Shown here: piece by piece, positions 7,787 through 15,359 of the stretch
Layout of the letters: every line of letters begins with the position of its first letter
How positions within the stretch are numbered: the stretch's first letter is position 1
DNA from: Planctomycetota bacterium
GTDB lineage: Bacteria; Planctomycetota; Planctomycetia; Pirellulales; Lacipirellulaceae
Reading direction: 5' to 3'
Assembly (NCBI GenBank): GCA_024278035.1
Contig: JAJRUA010000016.1
Span: 1 to 25,791, forward strand
Length of the DNA: 25,791 nt
Position numbers and translations under genes: made by a program
Notes under the pieces: model-generated
The model's input: only the letters and a program-made list of their open reading frames with translations
What the model was told of the DNA's origin: nothing
The model's database searches: none

Positions 7787-8698
7787 CTAAAGCTGCCAGT
7801 CGGGGGCGAACGCGCGGACTTTTTCAGTGAAGGCAAATAGGGTATCGATATCAACCTGCTCAGTGCGTGTGTCGGGCTTGAACCCCATGCCGTCCATGAG
7901 TTGATCGACTTGCTCTTTGTTGGCGTGTTTTTTAAGCGAAGAGACGACATTCGCCCGCAAGAACTTGCGGCGATGGAGGAACAGTGACTTGATGAATTGG
8001 TGAAAATAGCGCCGATCAGGGATCGCTGCCCGGCGCTCGGGGTCGATCGTGATTCGTACGATGGCCGAAGTGACTTTGGGGGCAGGCCAAAAGACCTTGG
8101 GCGACATCACACGAATGATCTCGGTCTTAGCCTGGCTTTGCATCCAAACGCTCAGTGCACCGTAATCTTTGCTCCACGGCTTGGCGACGATGCGGTCCGC
8201 CAGCTCTTTCTGAATCGTCGCAACCATCACGGTGGGCGTATGCTCGCAAAGTAACAGGTTCGAGAGGATCGGCGTGGCGATGTTGTAGGGCAAGTTGGCA
8301 ACGAGCTTGAATCGGCTATTGGGGGTAAGCCGTAGCGCCTCGCCAACGGTGTCCATCACCTCCGGGGCAAAGAGGTTTTTGTTCTTTAGCGCATCGCAGC
8401 AAAGCTGGGTAACATTATCGAATGGCAAAAGGTGCTCAGCAGCCAGCTCGTAGAGATTCGAGTCGATTTCGACCGTCACGACATGCCCTGCTTTCGCTGC
8501 CATGAGTGCCGTTAGCGAACCGACCCCTGTGCCAACTTCGAGAACCACGTCGCGATTATCGAGTTCTCCTGAGTCAACAATCATGTTGACGAGGTTCAGG
8601 TCAATCAGAAAGTTTTGCCCGTGGCGCGATGCCGGCTCAACGCCGATCTCGCGGAGCCGAGTCATCAAAAACGCTTTGGTTTGTCGTGGCTGGGTCAT
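7787..8698 (-). CDS. rsmA: 16S rRNA dimethyladenosine transferase
   Basis: 303-aa SAM-dependent methyltransferase (RsmA/KsgA, EC 2.1.1.182) that dimethylates the two adjacent adenines in helix 45 of 16S rRNA late in 30S assembly. Visible motifs: GQNFL (27-31), the SAM-binding VLEVGTGVG (52-60) with acidic E77, and NLPY (135-138), the catalytic motif IV. A basic C-terminal domain (HRRKFLRANVV) follows. The length is slightly over the usual 270-290. The start lies 15 bp after the P-II stop, so it is probably read from the amt/P-II transcript, though the roles are unrelated. No Shine-Dalgarno site is seen. Confidence 0.96.
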   Translation of the reverse strand: MTQPRQTKAFLMTRLREIGVEPASRHGQNFLIDLNLVNMIVDSGELDNRDVVLEVGTGVGSLTALMAAKAGHVVTVEIDSNLYELAAEHLLPFDNVTQLCCDALKNKNLFAPEVMDTVGEALRLTPNSRFKLVANLPYNIATPILSNLLLCEHTPTVMVATIQKELADRIVAKPWSKDYGALSVWMQSQAKTEIIRVMSPKVFWPAPKVTSAIVRITIDPERRAAIPDRRYFHQFIKSLFLHRRKFLRANVVSSLKKHANKEQVDQLMDGMGFKPDTRTEQVDIDTLFAFTEKVRAFAPDWQL

Positions 8699-8713
8699 AG
8701 CAGAGGGAGGCTT

Positions 8714-9061
8714 TCAGATAGCCGCTTCCCCTCGCTCACCAGTCCGGATGCGGAGACAGTCGTCCATCGGAAGGACGAAGATTTTGCCATCCCCGATCTC
8801 GCCCGACTCGCCCGTACGCCCCCCTTTGAGGATGGCATTGATGGTCGGTTCGACAAAGTCGTCGTTCACCGCTATCTGCAACTGGACCTTGCGAAGCAGA
8901 TTGAGCGAGCTTTTGCGTCCTTGATGGACCTCCGTTTGGCCTTTCTGGCGGCCAAAACCTTGGACATCCATGATCGTCAGTCGAACGACCTCGACTTCAG
9001 AGAGGGCCGCTTTCACGTCTTCCAGTCGGCTCGGCTGAACGATGGCTAGGATGAATTTCAT
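8714..9061 (-). CDS. glnB: P-II family nitrogen regulator lacking Tyr51
   Basis: 115-aa P-II signal protein (GlnB/GlnK type). It normally binds ATP/ADP and 2-oxoglutarate as a trimer and controls Amt, glutamine synthetase adenylylation or NtrB. The start at 9061 (MKFILAIVQPSRL) matches the family; an in-frame upstream ATG would add 23 unrelated residues. T-loop entry GFGRQKGQTEV, Q39 and K58 are kept, as is the C-terminal GDGKIFV...IRIRTGERGE. However, positions 46 and 51, both Tyr in classical P-II, are His and Ser, so uridylylation at Tyr51 is impossible. Two or three extra residues sit in the B-loop (GRTGESGEIGDG). It lies downstream of amt across a hairpin-rich gap. Confidence 0.9.
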   Translation of the reverse strand: MKFILAIVQPSRLEDVKAALSEVEVVRLTIMDVQGFGRQKGQTEVHQGRKSSLNLLRKVQLQIAVNDDFVEPTINAILKGGRTGESGEIGDGKIFVLPMDDCLRIRTGERGEAAI

Positions 9062-9467
9062 GAAGGAAGTGGGCCCGCTGGGCGGGCTTCGACGAAAACA
9101 GGGTGGACAGCAAGATGCTATTCTAACCACAAAACGTCGACATTAGAACCGGGATAGGCTGCCAACGCAGGAGAAAACGAGCCGGTGGTGTTAGCCACCA
9201 GATGTGTGCCCCGCCGGTCCCCGTGAAGTCCGTGGAACGCCTACCCTGCTTCCAAGCAGGTGCCCAACGCCAACAGATCGCCAACCACTTGCAAAGAAGC
9301 AAACGCTGTAAAAAACACCCCGGCTTGGACGGACCAGGCGGAGGTACCGCCCAAGCCACGTGGGGCATCCTTCTGGAGGAAGCTCTCAGCGTTTAGCTCT
9401 CAGCGGTCAGCCAACTTTGCATTGACCTGACCGCTGATCGCTAAAAGCTGACCGCTACCCACAATTT
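9062..9467. other. Hairpin-rich spacer between amt and glnB
   Basis: No gene is supported; an 81-aa minus-strand frame here is built from repeats. Five stem-loops are seen: GCCCGC/GCGGGC (9073-9087, 12 bases upstream of the glnB ATG), GGTGG/CCACC (9184-9199), CCTGCTT/AAGCAGG (9245-9260), GGCTTG/CAAGCC enclosing GGCGG/CCGCC (9322-9357), and the long inverted repeat 9381-9456. Such a series could separate expression of amt from that of glnB-rsmA or stabilise mRNA ends. Confidence 0.6.
9381..9456. repeat. Inverted repeat just after the amt stop codon
   Basis: The 30-nt arms at 9381-9410 and 9427-9456 pair at 25 of 30 positions with a 16-nt loop. Each arm is itself made of AGC(G/T)NTCAGC-type words. 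The near arm lies 11 bp downstream of the amt stop. Similar words form the inverted repeat after folE (24908-24957), so it belongs to a dispersed family and probably acts as an mRNA 3' end. Confidence 0.6.
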
Positions 9468-10820
9468 TTAGTGGGTATAAGCCGCCATGCCGTGTTCGCT
9501 AATATCGAGCCCCTGTTGCTCGTCTTCAGGCGAGACTCGCAAGAGGCCCACCGCTTTGAGGATAGAGAACAGAATGAACATCGTGACAAACGACCAAGCG
9601 CAGATCGAAGCGGCTCCGCAGGCTTGAACACTAAGGGTCGAGGCATCGGTCATGAGGCCAATCGCAAGACAGCCCCAGATGCCACACAGTCCATGAACGG
9701 GCCACGCGCCGACTGGGTCGTCGATCTTGAACTTATCAAGCATCAAAATGCCGGCAATCACAAGGACCCCCGCGACGGCGCCAACGACGATCGCTTGCCA
9801 ATCGCTCATGCAATCGCAGCAGGCAGTGATGCCTACAAGACCGCCAAGGATGCCGTTAAGCCCCATCGAAAGGTCCGGCTTGCCAAACATGAGCCAGCTC
9901 AGCAGTGTCGCAACAAGACCACCGGCACCTGCGGCAAGGGTGGTCGTTACGGCACAGTGCATTGTCATGTCGATATCGCCCGTCCCCTGGAAAGCGAGTT
10001 GGCTTCCCGGGTTGAACCCGTACCAGCCGAACCAAAGGATAAAAACACCAAGCCCTGCAAGCGGAATGTTATGACCGGGCATGGGGATGCTTTTGCCGTC
10101 CACATAGCGTCCTAAGCGAGGTCCCAGCACAATGGCCCCCGCCAAAGCGGCAAAACCGCCTACTCCATGAACTACGGCTGAGCCGGCAAAATCTTGAAAG
10201 CCCATGGCATCCAACCAACCGCCGCCCCATTTCCAGTAACCGCTGATCGGATAGACGAGCCCCGTGAGAATAGCGCTGTAGATCAAGTAACCACTGACCT
10301 TCATCCGGCCAGCCACAGCACCCGAGACAATCGTCGCGGCTGTCGCAGCAAATACGGCTTGGAAGAGCCAATCCACCTCAGGTGAGAACGTCCGGTCCGC
10401 AGCCGCTTCGTACTCGTCGAGCCCAAAACCACCGAAACCGAAGTAAGGGGAAGGGTCAGCTCCGGTGTAAGAACCGGGATACATTAGCCCAAAACCGACA
10501 ACGAAGAACAGCAACACGCCGACACAAATGTCCATCGTGTTCTTGAACATGATGTTCACAGCGTTCTTCGACGAGTTGAAGCCCGCTTCGACCATCGAGA
10601 AGCCCGCTTGCATAAAGAAAACGAGCACGGCAGCAAGGAACAAAAAGGCGTTGTCCAGGGCGTAGCCGACGCCAAGGTCAACAGCTTCGGCAACGACGGC
10701 GGCTTCTTCCGCCGCGGCCTCTTCTTGGGCGAAAGCGACTCCCGAGGGAATCAAAAGGAGGGTGAACAGCAGGGCCAACACCAGTGCCGCCGGGGTTCTT
10801 CCCCTAAGGGCAATACTCAT
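9468..10820 (-). CDS. amt: Ammonium transporter
   Basis: 450-aa Amt/Mep/Rh channel conducting ammonium across the inner membrane. A cleavable signal peptide (about 1-31, core ALVLALLFTLLLIPSGVAFA) precedes a short acidic Ala/Glu-rich segment. About eleven membrane spans follow, with family motifs such as DNAFLFLAAVLVFFMQAGF, FAGSAVVHGVGG (pore-lining His) and DDPVGAWPVHGLCG (second pore His). The C-terminal tail GLDISEHGMAAY is the cytoplasmic P-II contact region. A Shine-Dalgarno GAGGA (10829-10833) sits 8 nt before the ATG. A sigma-54 promoter lies about 160 bp upstream and a P-II gene downstream, the classical amt-glnK arrangement. Confidence 0.97.
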   Translation of the reverse strand: MSIALRGRTPAALVLALLFTLLLIPSGVAFAQEEAAAEEAAVVAEAVDLGVGYALDNAFLFLAAVLVFFMQAGFSMVEAGFNSSKNAVNIMFKNTMDICVGVLLFFVVGFGLMYPGSYTGADPSPYFGFGGFGLDEYEAAADRTFSPEVDWLFQAVFAATAATIVSGAVAGRMKVSGYLIYSAILTGLVYPISGYWKWGGGWLDAMGFQDFAGSAVVHGVGGFAALAGAIVLGPRLGRYVDGKSIPMPGHNIPLAGLGVFILWFGWYGFNPGSQLAFQGTGDIDMTMHCAVTTTLAAGAGGLVATLLSWLMFGKPDLSMGLNGILGGLVGITACCDCMSDWQAIVVGAVAGVLVIAGILMLDKFKIDDPVGAWPVHGLCGIWGCLAIGLMTDASTLSVQACGAASICAWSFVTMFILFSILKAVGLLRVSPEDEQQGLDISEHGMAAYTH

Positions 10821-10980
10821 CGGTAGGATCCTCTAATACAACAGACAGAAGGAAGTTGAACCCCCCAACAGCGGCGTCTCATCTTTTCCACCTACGCACG
10901 CTCTTCGGGGCAGACCACACGATGTGGCCAAGTCATCGCACCGCGCTTTTCGTGCAGCGGGGGCGAAGTCGAGCGTAAAC

Positions 10981-10995
10981 GCAAGCTACGTGCCA
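10981..10995 (-). promoter_or_regulatory. Sigma-54 (RpoN) promoter for amt
   Basis: The minus strand reads TGGCACGTAGCTTGC. That is an exact TGGCAC-N5-TTGC, with the invariant GG and GC at the required spacing for -24/-12. Transcription would start near 10970, giving a leader of about 150 nt to amt. Sigma-54 promoters need an activator; nitrogen control through NtrC or an equivalent is the usual case for amt-P-II operons. A 17-bp dyad (TGCAC...GGGCA) at 11126-11142, about 130-150 bp upstream, could be an enhancer but matches the NtrC consensus only partly. Confidence 0.75.
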
Positions 10996-11525
10996 GAATG
11001 AGCAAGAAATCCACGGGGCATCGAAAAATCGCTTGTGAGAAGTGTATTTCGACCGAAGGAATTGTTTTCTTTCGCTCCGCTACCGGGTTCCGGCCACGCG
11101 AATTGCGAAAAGAACGAGCAGTCCCTGCACGCGATCCGGGCAGCAACTAGTGCTTTGTCGCAGCTTAATTTTAGGATTAGCCGTTGAGACGCTAGCCCCG
11201 GTTCACGCTAATGACGAATCATGGACAATTCTGCCAAACCCAAAAAGAAGGGTTTTGTTTAAGGACTATCTCCCTGGCGTTTCCCTTCTCTTTTTTCTTC
11301 TTTGGTCCCTTCGTGCCTTTGTGGTCCAGCTTTTCGTTGTTCCGTGTTCCGTCGTGGTCCCTTCTTCGGCTCTTAGGCAAAGCATAAAATCACCCAAGAT
11401 GCAGCCGAGCGGCCATCCGATGCCCATTCCGTTTCGCTCCCCCCCACAAGGTGCCTCAGCCCACAAATTCAAACAGCACAGACCCTGGGCCAATTGCACT
11501 GCTATCGTCAGGCGAACCTCTGCTT

Positions 11526-11531
11526 TATAAT
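11526..11531 (+). promoter_or_regulatory. Perfect -10 box upstream of leuC
   Basis: TATAAT lies 67 bp before the leuC ATG and would start transcription near 11538. At 17-bp spacing the -35 region (TATCGT, 11503-11508) is poor, so the site is weak or needs an activator. No leucine leader peptide or T-box was recognised. Confidence 0.4.
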
Positions 11532-11598
11532 GGGGTCTTCTTTTACAATGGGGGGCTTCCTAAACCCCCGCCCCATAACGCCTAGACACCGATTCACG

Positions 11599-13035
11599 AT
11601 GCCTGCTGCCACTCCCTGTACGTCGCCCAGTACACTGCCCCGTACGTTGTTTGAGAAAATCTGGGACCAACACGTTGTCCTTGCAGAAGAGGGACGCTCG
11701 ACCGTTCTCTACATCGACCTGCAATTGGTACACGAAGTCACTAGCGCCCAAGCATTTGAGGGACTACGCCTAGCGGGTCGAAAGCTCCGCCGGCCGGAGC
11801 GGACGATCGCAACCGCCGATCACAACGTGCCGACGACCGACCATTCTCTGCCGATTCTCGATCCGATCTCAAAATTGCAGATCGATACGTTGCGTAATAA
11901 CTGCGCCGAGTTTGGTGTGAAGCACTATGACCTGGGCGATATCAATCAGGGCGTGGTCCACGTCATTGGCCCTGAGCTGGGCTACACCCAGCCCGGCATG
12001 ACCATCGTTTGTGGCGATAGCCATACGAGCACCCACGGGGCGTTTGGGGCCTTGGCGTTCGGCATTGGCACCAGCGAGGTTGAGCACGTGCTTGCAACGC
12101 AAACCCTTTTGCAATCGAAGCCGAAGACGCTGGAACTGCGTGTCGATGGCACTCTCGCGCCGGGCGTTACGGCCAAGGATCTGATTCTCTACTTGATTGG
12201 CCAGCTTACCACTTCCGGCGGCACCGGCTACTGCATTGAGTACACAGGCAGCGCGATTCGTTCGCTCACCATGGAAGAACGGATGACCGTTTGCAACATG
12301 TCGATCGAGGCGGGGGCGCGATCGGGCATGATCGCTCCTGATGAAACGACGTTCGAGTATCTCAAAGGACGACGCTATGTGCCTCAAGGCGAGGCTTGGG
12401 ATGAAGCGGTCGCTCGTTGGCGAGAGCTGCCGACCGATGAGGGGGCCTCCTATGATAAGTCGCTTACGTTCGCCGCCGCCGACATCGCTCCGCAAGTCAG
12501 TTGGGGAACCAACCCGGGGCAAGTCACGAGCATCACTAGTACGGTCCCCAACCCGACGGATTTTGCGGACCCGACGGACCAAAAAACGACGGCCCTCGCC
12601 CTGGAGTACATGGCCCTCACCGCCGGCCAGCCGATTACGGACCTCAAGCTCGACCGTATTTTCATCGGTAGTTGCACCAACGGCCGAATTGAGGACCTGC
12701 GCGCCGCCGCCGCCGTGGCCAAGGGCAAGAAGGTGGCCGACCATGTGAGTGCGATGGTCGTTCCTGGCAGTGGCCTTGTAAAACAACAAGCGGAAAAAGA
12801 GGGCCTCGACGTTATCTTCAAAGAGGCGGGCTTCGATTGGCGCGAAGCGGGTTGCAGCATGTGCCTAGCGATGAACCCTGACAAGCTCGAACCGGGCGAA
12901 CGGTGCGCCTCGACCAGCAACCGCAACTTCGAGGGCCGCCAAGGTCGTGGAGGACGCACCCACCTTGTGAGCCCCGCCATGGCCGCCGCCGCCGCGTGTG
13001 CGGGCCATTTTGTTGACATCCGCGATTGGAGTTAA
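11599..13035 (+). CDS. leuC: 3-isopropylmalate dehydratase large subunit
   Basis: 478-aa aconitase-type subunit of isopropylmalate isomerase (EC 4.2.1.33), which with LeuD interconverts 2- and 3-isopropylmalate in leucine synthesis. The three [4Fe-4S] ligands are visible: C359 in IGSCTNGR and C419/C422 in GCSMC. Other motifs are [22 protein letters not shown] sequence (70-80) and [18 protein letters not shown] 11599 gives the normal family length; an upstream in-frame start (11494) would add 35 unrelated residues. The start codon has no good Shine-Dalgarno. A retropepsin-like gene begins 5 bp after its stop, and leuD follows. Confidence 0.97.
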   Translation: MPAATPCTSPSTLPRTLFEKIWDQHVVLAEEGRSTVLYIDLQLVHEVTSAQAFEGLRLAGRKLRRPERTIATADHNVPTTDHSLPILDPISKLQIDTLRNNCAEFGVKHYDLGDINQGVVHVIGPELGYTQPGMTIVCGDSHTSTHGAFGALAFGIGTSEVEHVLATQTLLQSKPKTLELRVDGTLAPGVTAKDLILYLIGQLTTSGGTGYCIEYTGSAIRSLTMEERMTVCNMSIEAGARSGMIAPDETTFEYLKGRRYVPQGEAWDEAVARWRELPTDEGASYDKSLTFAAADIAPQVSWGTNPGQVTSITSTVPNPTDFADPTDQKTTALALEYMALTAGQPITDLKLDRIFIGSCTNGRIEDLRAAAAVAKGKKVADHVSAMVVPGSGLVKQQAEKEGLDVIFKEAGFDWREAGCSMCLAMNPDKLEPGERCASTSNRNFEGRQGRGGRTHLVSPAMAAAAACAGHFVDIRDWS

Positions 13036-13040
13036 AACCA

Positions 13041-13427
13041 ATGGGTAGAATTGTCGCTCAAGTCACTATTGAGAATGCGATTACCCCCGAGAATCGGGGC
13101 GAGACGCATGCGCTGGTAGATACCGGAGCTGCCTATCTTACCTTACCATCGGCTTGGCTAGGCAAGTTCGGTGACTTCCATCGCACCGAAACCATTGAAT
13201 TAGAACTTGCCGATCAGTCGATTATGCACGGGGAGATTTGTGGTCCCGTCTCGATTCAGATTGAAGGCTGCCGGGCCATTTACAGCGAAGTGCTGTTCAT
13301 TGAAATGAAATCCACCGACGGCCACTACGAACCGCTTATCGGCTATCTCCCGTTAGAGCAAAGCCAGGTTGCCGTCGATATGCTGGGTCATCGTTTGGTC
13401 CCTGTCAAACACGCCGACCTCAAGTAG
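13041..13427 (+). CDS. Retropepsin-like (clan AA) aspartic protease
   Basis: 128-aa single-domain protein. [13 protein letters not shown] (about 24-36) carries the catalytic Asp-Thr-Gly at 27-29. The later [17 protein letters not shown] and RLVPV fit the conserved second half (family: LIG...LE..G..VD....LVP). One DTG per chain implies a homodimer, as in retroviral proteases. No signal peptide or membrane segment is seen, so it is cytoplasmic. ATG 13041 is preferred to an in-frame TTG at 13026 that overlaps leuC. It lies tightly between leuC (5-bp gap) and leuD (38-bp gap), so it should be co-transcribed with both subunits of the isomerase. The substrate is unknown. Confidence 0.85.
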   Translation: MGRIVAQVTIENAITPENRGETHALVDTGAAYLTLPSAWLGKFGDFHRTETIELELADQSIMHGEICGPVSIQIEGCRAIYSEVLFIEMKSTDGHYEPLIGYLPLEQSQVAVDMLGHRLVPVKHADLK

Positions 13428-13465
13428 CCGTTAGTTATTTCCCCCTTCCCCTCTTCCACTTTCGT

Positions 13466-14077
13466 ATGAATCCCTTCACTACCCACACCGGCCTCGTCGC
13501 GGCGATGGACCGAGCCAATGTTGACACCGACCAAATCATTCCCAAGCAGTTTCTCAAGCGGATCGAACGGACCGGGTTCGGCCAGTTCCTTTTCTGGGAC
13601 TGGCGCAAGGACGAGCAGGGGAATGACTTGGCTGACTTTGAGCTCAACCGCCCTGAAGCGGCAGGGGCCAGTGTGCTACTGGCTCGGCGAAATTTTGGCA
13701 GCGGTTCGAGTCGTGAGCACGCACCCTGGGCGCTCGAAGATTATGGCTTCCGCGTGATTGTCGCCCCCAGCTTCGCCGACATTTTTTACAACAACTGTTT
13801 TAAGAACGGCATGTTGCCCATTGTTCTTTCCGAAGAGCAAGTCGAAGAGCTTTTCCAGCGTGCCGCGAAAAACAAGGGCTACGAATTAACGGCTGATCTT
13901 GAGAATCTGAAGCTAACGGATGAGCAGGGCCTAGAGATCGCAATCGAAGTCGATCCGTTCCGTCGCCACTGCCTTATCCATGGCCTGGATGACATCGGTC
14001 TGACGCTTGAGAAAGAAGAAAAAATCACGACCTTCGAGGCCCAGCACAACCACGCGGCACCGAAAGCAGGTGTTTGA
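13466..14077 (+). CDS. leuD: 3-isopropylmalate dehydratase small subunit
   Basis: 203-aa swivelling-domain partner of LeuC. Diagnostic stretches are [17 protein letters not shown] near the N-terminus, the substrate-binding loop [15 protein letters not shown] (about 76-90) and [17 protein letters not shown]. The length matches the bacterial two-subunit enzyme. No Shine-Dalgarno sequence is present: the ATG is preceded by a long C/T-rich tract (CCCCCTTCCCCTCTTCC), so initiation is unconventional or depends on coupling to the protease gene 38 bp upstream. Confidence 0.97.
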   Translation: MNPFTTHTGLVAAMDRANVDTDQIIPKQFLKRIERTGFGQFLFWDWRKDEQGNDLADFELNRPEAAGASVLLARRNFGSGSSREHAPWALEDYGFRVIVAPSFADIFYNNCFKNGMLPIVLSEEQVEELFQRAAKNKGYELTADLENLKLTDEQGLEIAIEVDPFRRHCLIHGLDDIGLTLEKEEKITTFEAQHNHAAPKAGV

Positions 14078-14122
14078 TTGCCCGAAAACTTTTTGGCACA
14101 AAAATCACGCGGGACACGGAAA

Positions 14123-14989
14123 ATGCTTTGCCATAGGTACTCTGGGTTCTCGCTCTTCTCTGTTGCTCTGTCTTCTCTGTTGATGGTCGCCTCCCTTGGC
14201 TCTGCCGTAGAGACAACGATAATCGCCACAGGACTGGATCGCCCCACCGCGGTTGCCGTGGTGGGTGAACAGGTTTTCTATGCTGACGCGGCAGGTCTGC
14301 ACTCTTTAGATAAAGTGGCGACGCCCTCACTGAGCGGAGCCATTCACTCGCTAGCGGGCTTTGGTAACGAGCGGCTCATCGTTAGTGCCGAGGATGTGAG
14401 CCTTTGGTCGTTTATGGTCGATCCTCTTCGATTGGAATTGAATCAGACCGTACGAACAGTTGGTAATACGAACTCGAAACCGTTTACATCGCTAACGATT
14501 GATGAGCGTCATGCATTTGCTCTTCGTAATGGGAGAATCTACCGAAGTCGTCGTGCGGGCAAAGGTTTGACCAGTTTGCGAGCCTTCGGCACGTCGTGGG
14601 CTGGGGGCATCAGGGCCCTAGCACTCAACGAGCGTGGTTACCTAGTCCTTCTACAGGCCGATGAGGCAGCCGACACTTGGCGACTCGTTTTTTGTGATCC
14701 TAACGCACCGGAAGGCGAGCCGCTGGCCGCTTGGAAAGTCCCCTTAGCGGAACCCCTTGCACTGGCTTACAGTCCCGTTCCTTCGCCCACCGAACACCAG
14801 CTTTATGCCCTAGGCTCGGACGGCGTCTATCGGCTCGACGCTGCTGTGGGCGACACGATCGGGATAACCAGAATTGCCTCAATAGCTCATCCTATCGCCA
14901 TGGCCTTCGCCCCGAACGGCCTATTGTACGTCGCCACGTTGACAGACGACGGCGCAGGCGTTCTGCTTCGACTGGATGGCTCGCTATAA
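14123..14989 (+). CDS. Exported beta-propeller-like protein
   Basis: 288-aa protein with an N-terminal Sec signal (about residues 1-27, SLFSVALSSLLMVASLGSA-like core). It then has repeated short beta-strand units: TTIIATGLDRPTAVAVVGEQ near the start, later IRALALNERGYLVLLQADE, and AMAFAPNGLLYVAT near the end. These resemble NHL/SMP-30-type propeller blades, used for binding or sugar-lactone chemistry. No catalytic motif is clear. ATG 14123 is chosen because a TTG at 14078, abutting the leuD stop, would put 15 polar residues before the signal. It lies 45 bp after leuD and may share its transcript. Confidence 0.7.
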   Translation: MLCHRYSGFSLFSVALSSLLMVASLGSAVETTIIATGLDRPTAVAVVGEQVFYADAAGLHSLDKVATPSLSGAIHSLAGFGNERLIVSAEDVSLWSFMVDPLRLELNQTVRTVGNTNSKPFTSLTIDERHAFALRNGRIYRSRRAGKGLTSLRAFGTSWAGGIRALALNERGYLVLLQADEAADTWRLVFCDPNAPEGEPLAAWKVPLAEPLALAYSPVPSPTEHQLYALGSDGVYRLDAAVGDTIGITRIASIAHPIAMAFAPNGLLYVATLTDDGAGVLLRLDGSL

Positions 14990-15018
14990 AGAACTGCTCC
15001 CTCAACACGAAATATCTC

Positions 15019-15339
15019 ATGCCGTCACGTCTTGAAAAAATAGTGGCCATGCTCGCCGACGATCCGGGCGATACGTTCCTGCGTTACAGTCTGGCGATGG
15101 AACTCGATAAAGAGGGGGACCACGCGGCGAGCCTTGCTCGGTTTGCCGAGCTAACCAAGGATGCCACGCCCTACGTACCGGCCTACTTTATGGCGGCCCA
15201 GCAACTTGCCCGGCTTGGCCGAACCGAAGAGGCACGCGCCCAGCTACGCACCGGAATCGAAGAGGCTCGCACTCAGGGCGACACCCACGCCGCCGCCGAA
15301 ATGAGCGATTTCCTCACCTCACTCGGTGCCGAAGAATAG
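15019..15339 (+). CDS. Small TPR-like helical-repeat protein
   Basis: 106-aa cytoplasmic protein, starting MPSRLEKIVAMLADDPGD. The body is alpha-helical with tetratricopeptide character: TFLRYSLAMELDKEGDHAAS (about 19-38), then YVPAYFMAAQQLARLGRTEE and ARAQLRTGIEEARTQGD. That is about two TPR units plus a capping helix (AAEMSDFLTSLG). TPR proteins act as protein-binding adaptors. I recall similar short proteins in planctomycetes but cannot name a partner. It starts 29 bp after the propeller gene and ends 20 bp from the convergent phosphatase gene. Confidence 0.8.
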   Translation: MPSRLEKIVAMLADDPGDTFLRYSLAMELDKEGDHAASLARFAELTKDATPYVPAYFMAAQQLARLGRTEEARAQLRTGIEEARTQGDTHAAAEMSDFLTSLGAEE

Positions 15340-15359
15340 GTTTTTAGCAGGCCCACGTT

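Larger units (their letters stand above)
10821..11598. other. Divergent control region between amt and leuC
   Basis: 778 bp with no supported gene; frames of 84 aa (minus) and 162 aa (plus) lack any recognisable domain. It holds the amt sigma-54 promoter (10981-10995), a weak NtrC-like dyad (11126-11142) and a leuC -10 box (11526-11531). It also contains a T/C-rich stretch at about 11279-11375 with CGTGCC-TTTGTGGTCC words, resembling a segment near 1975-1995, which looks like an old interspersed repeat. Confidence 0.6.

Noticed and set aside
9123..9368. 81-aa minus-strand ORF between amt and glnB
   Set aside because: Made of hairpin repeats, Trp/Pro-rich nonsense composition, no start signal.
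11126..11142. NtrC enhancer site as a stand-alone feature
   Set aside because: Only the outer bases of the dyad match the consensus; kept as a note with the sigma-54 promoter.
10892..11146. 84-aa minus-strand ORF upstream of amt
   Set aside because: Overlaps the sigma-54 promoter and would-be amt leader; no recognisable domain.
11042..11530. 162-aa plus-strand ORF upstream of leuC
   Set aside because: Translates a T/C-rich repeat-like stretch; no domain or ribosome-binding site.
11869..12789. 306-aa minus-strand ORF inside leuC
   Set aside because: Long only because of codon bias on the leuC strand; Arg/His-rich, no family match.
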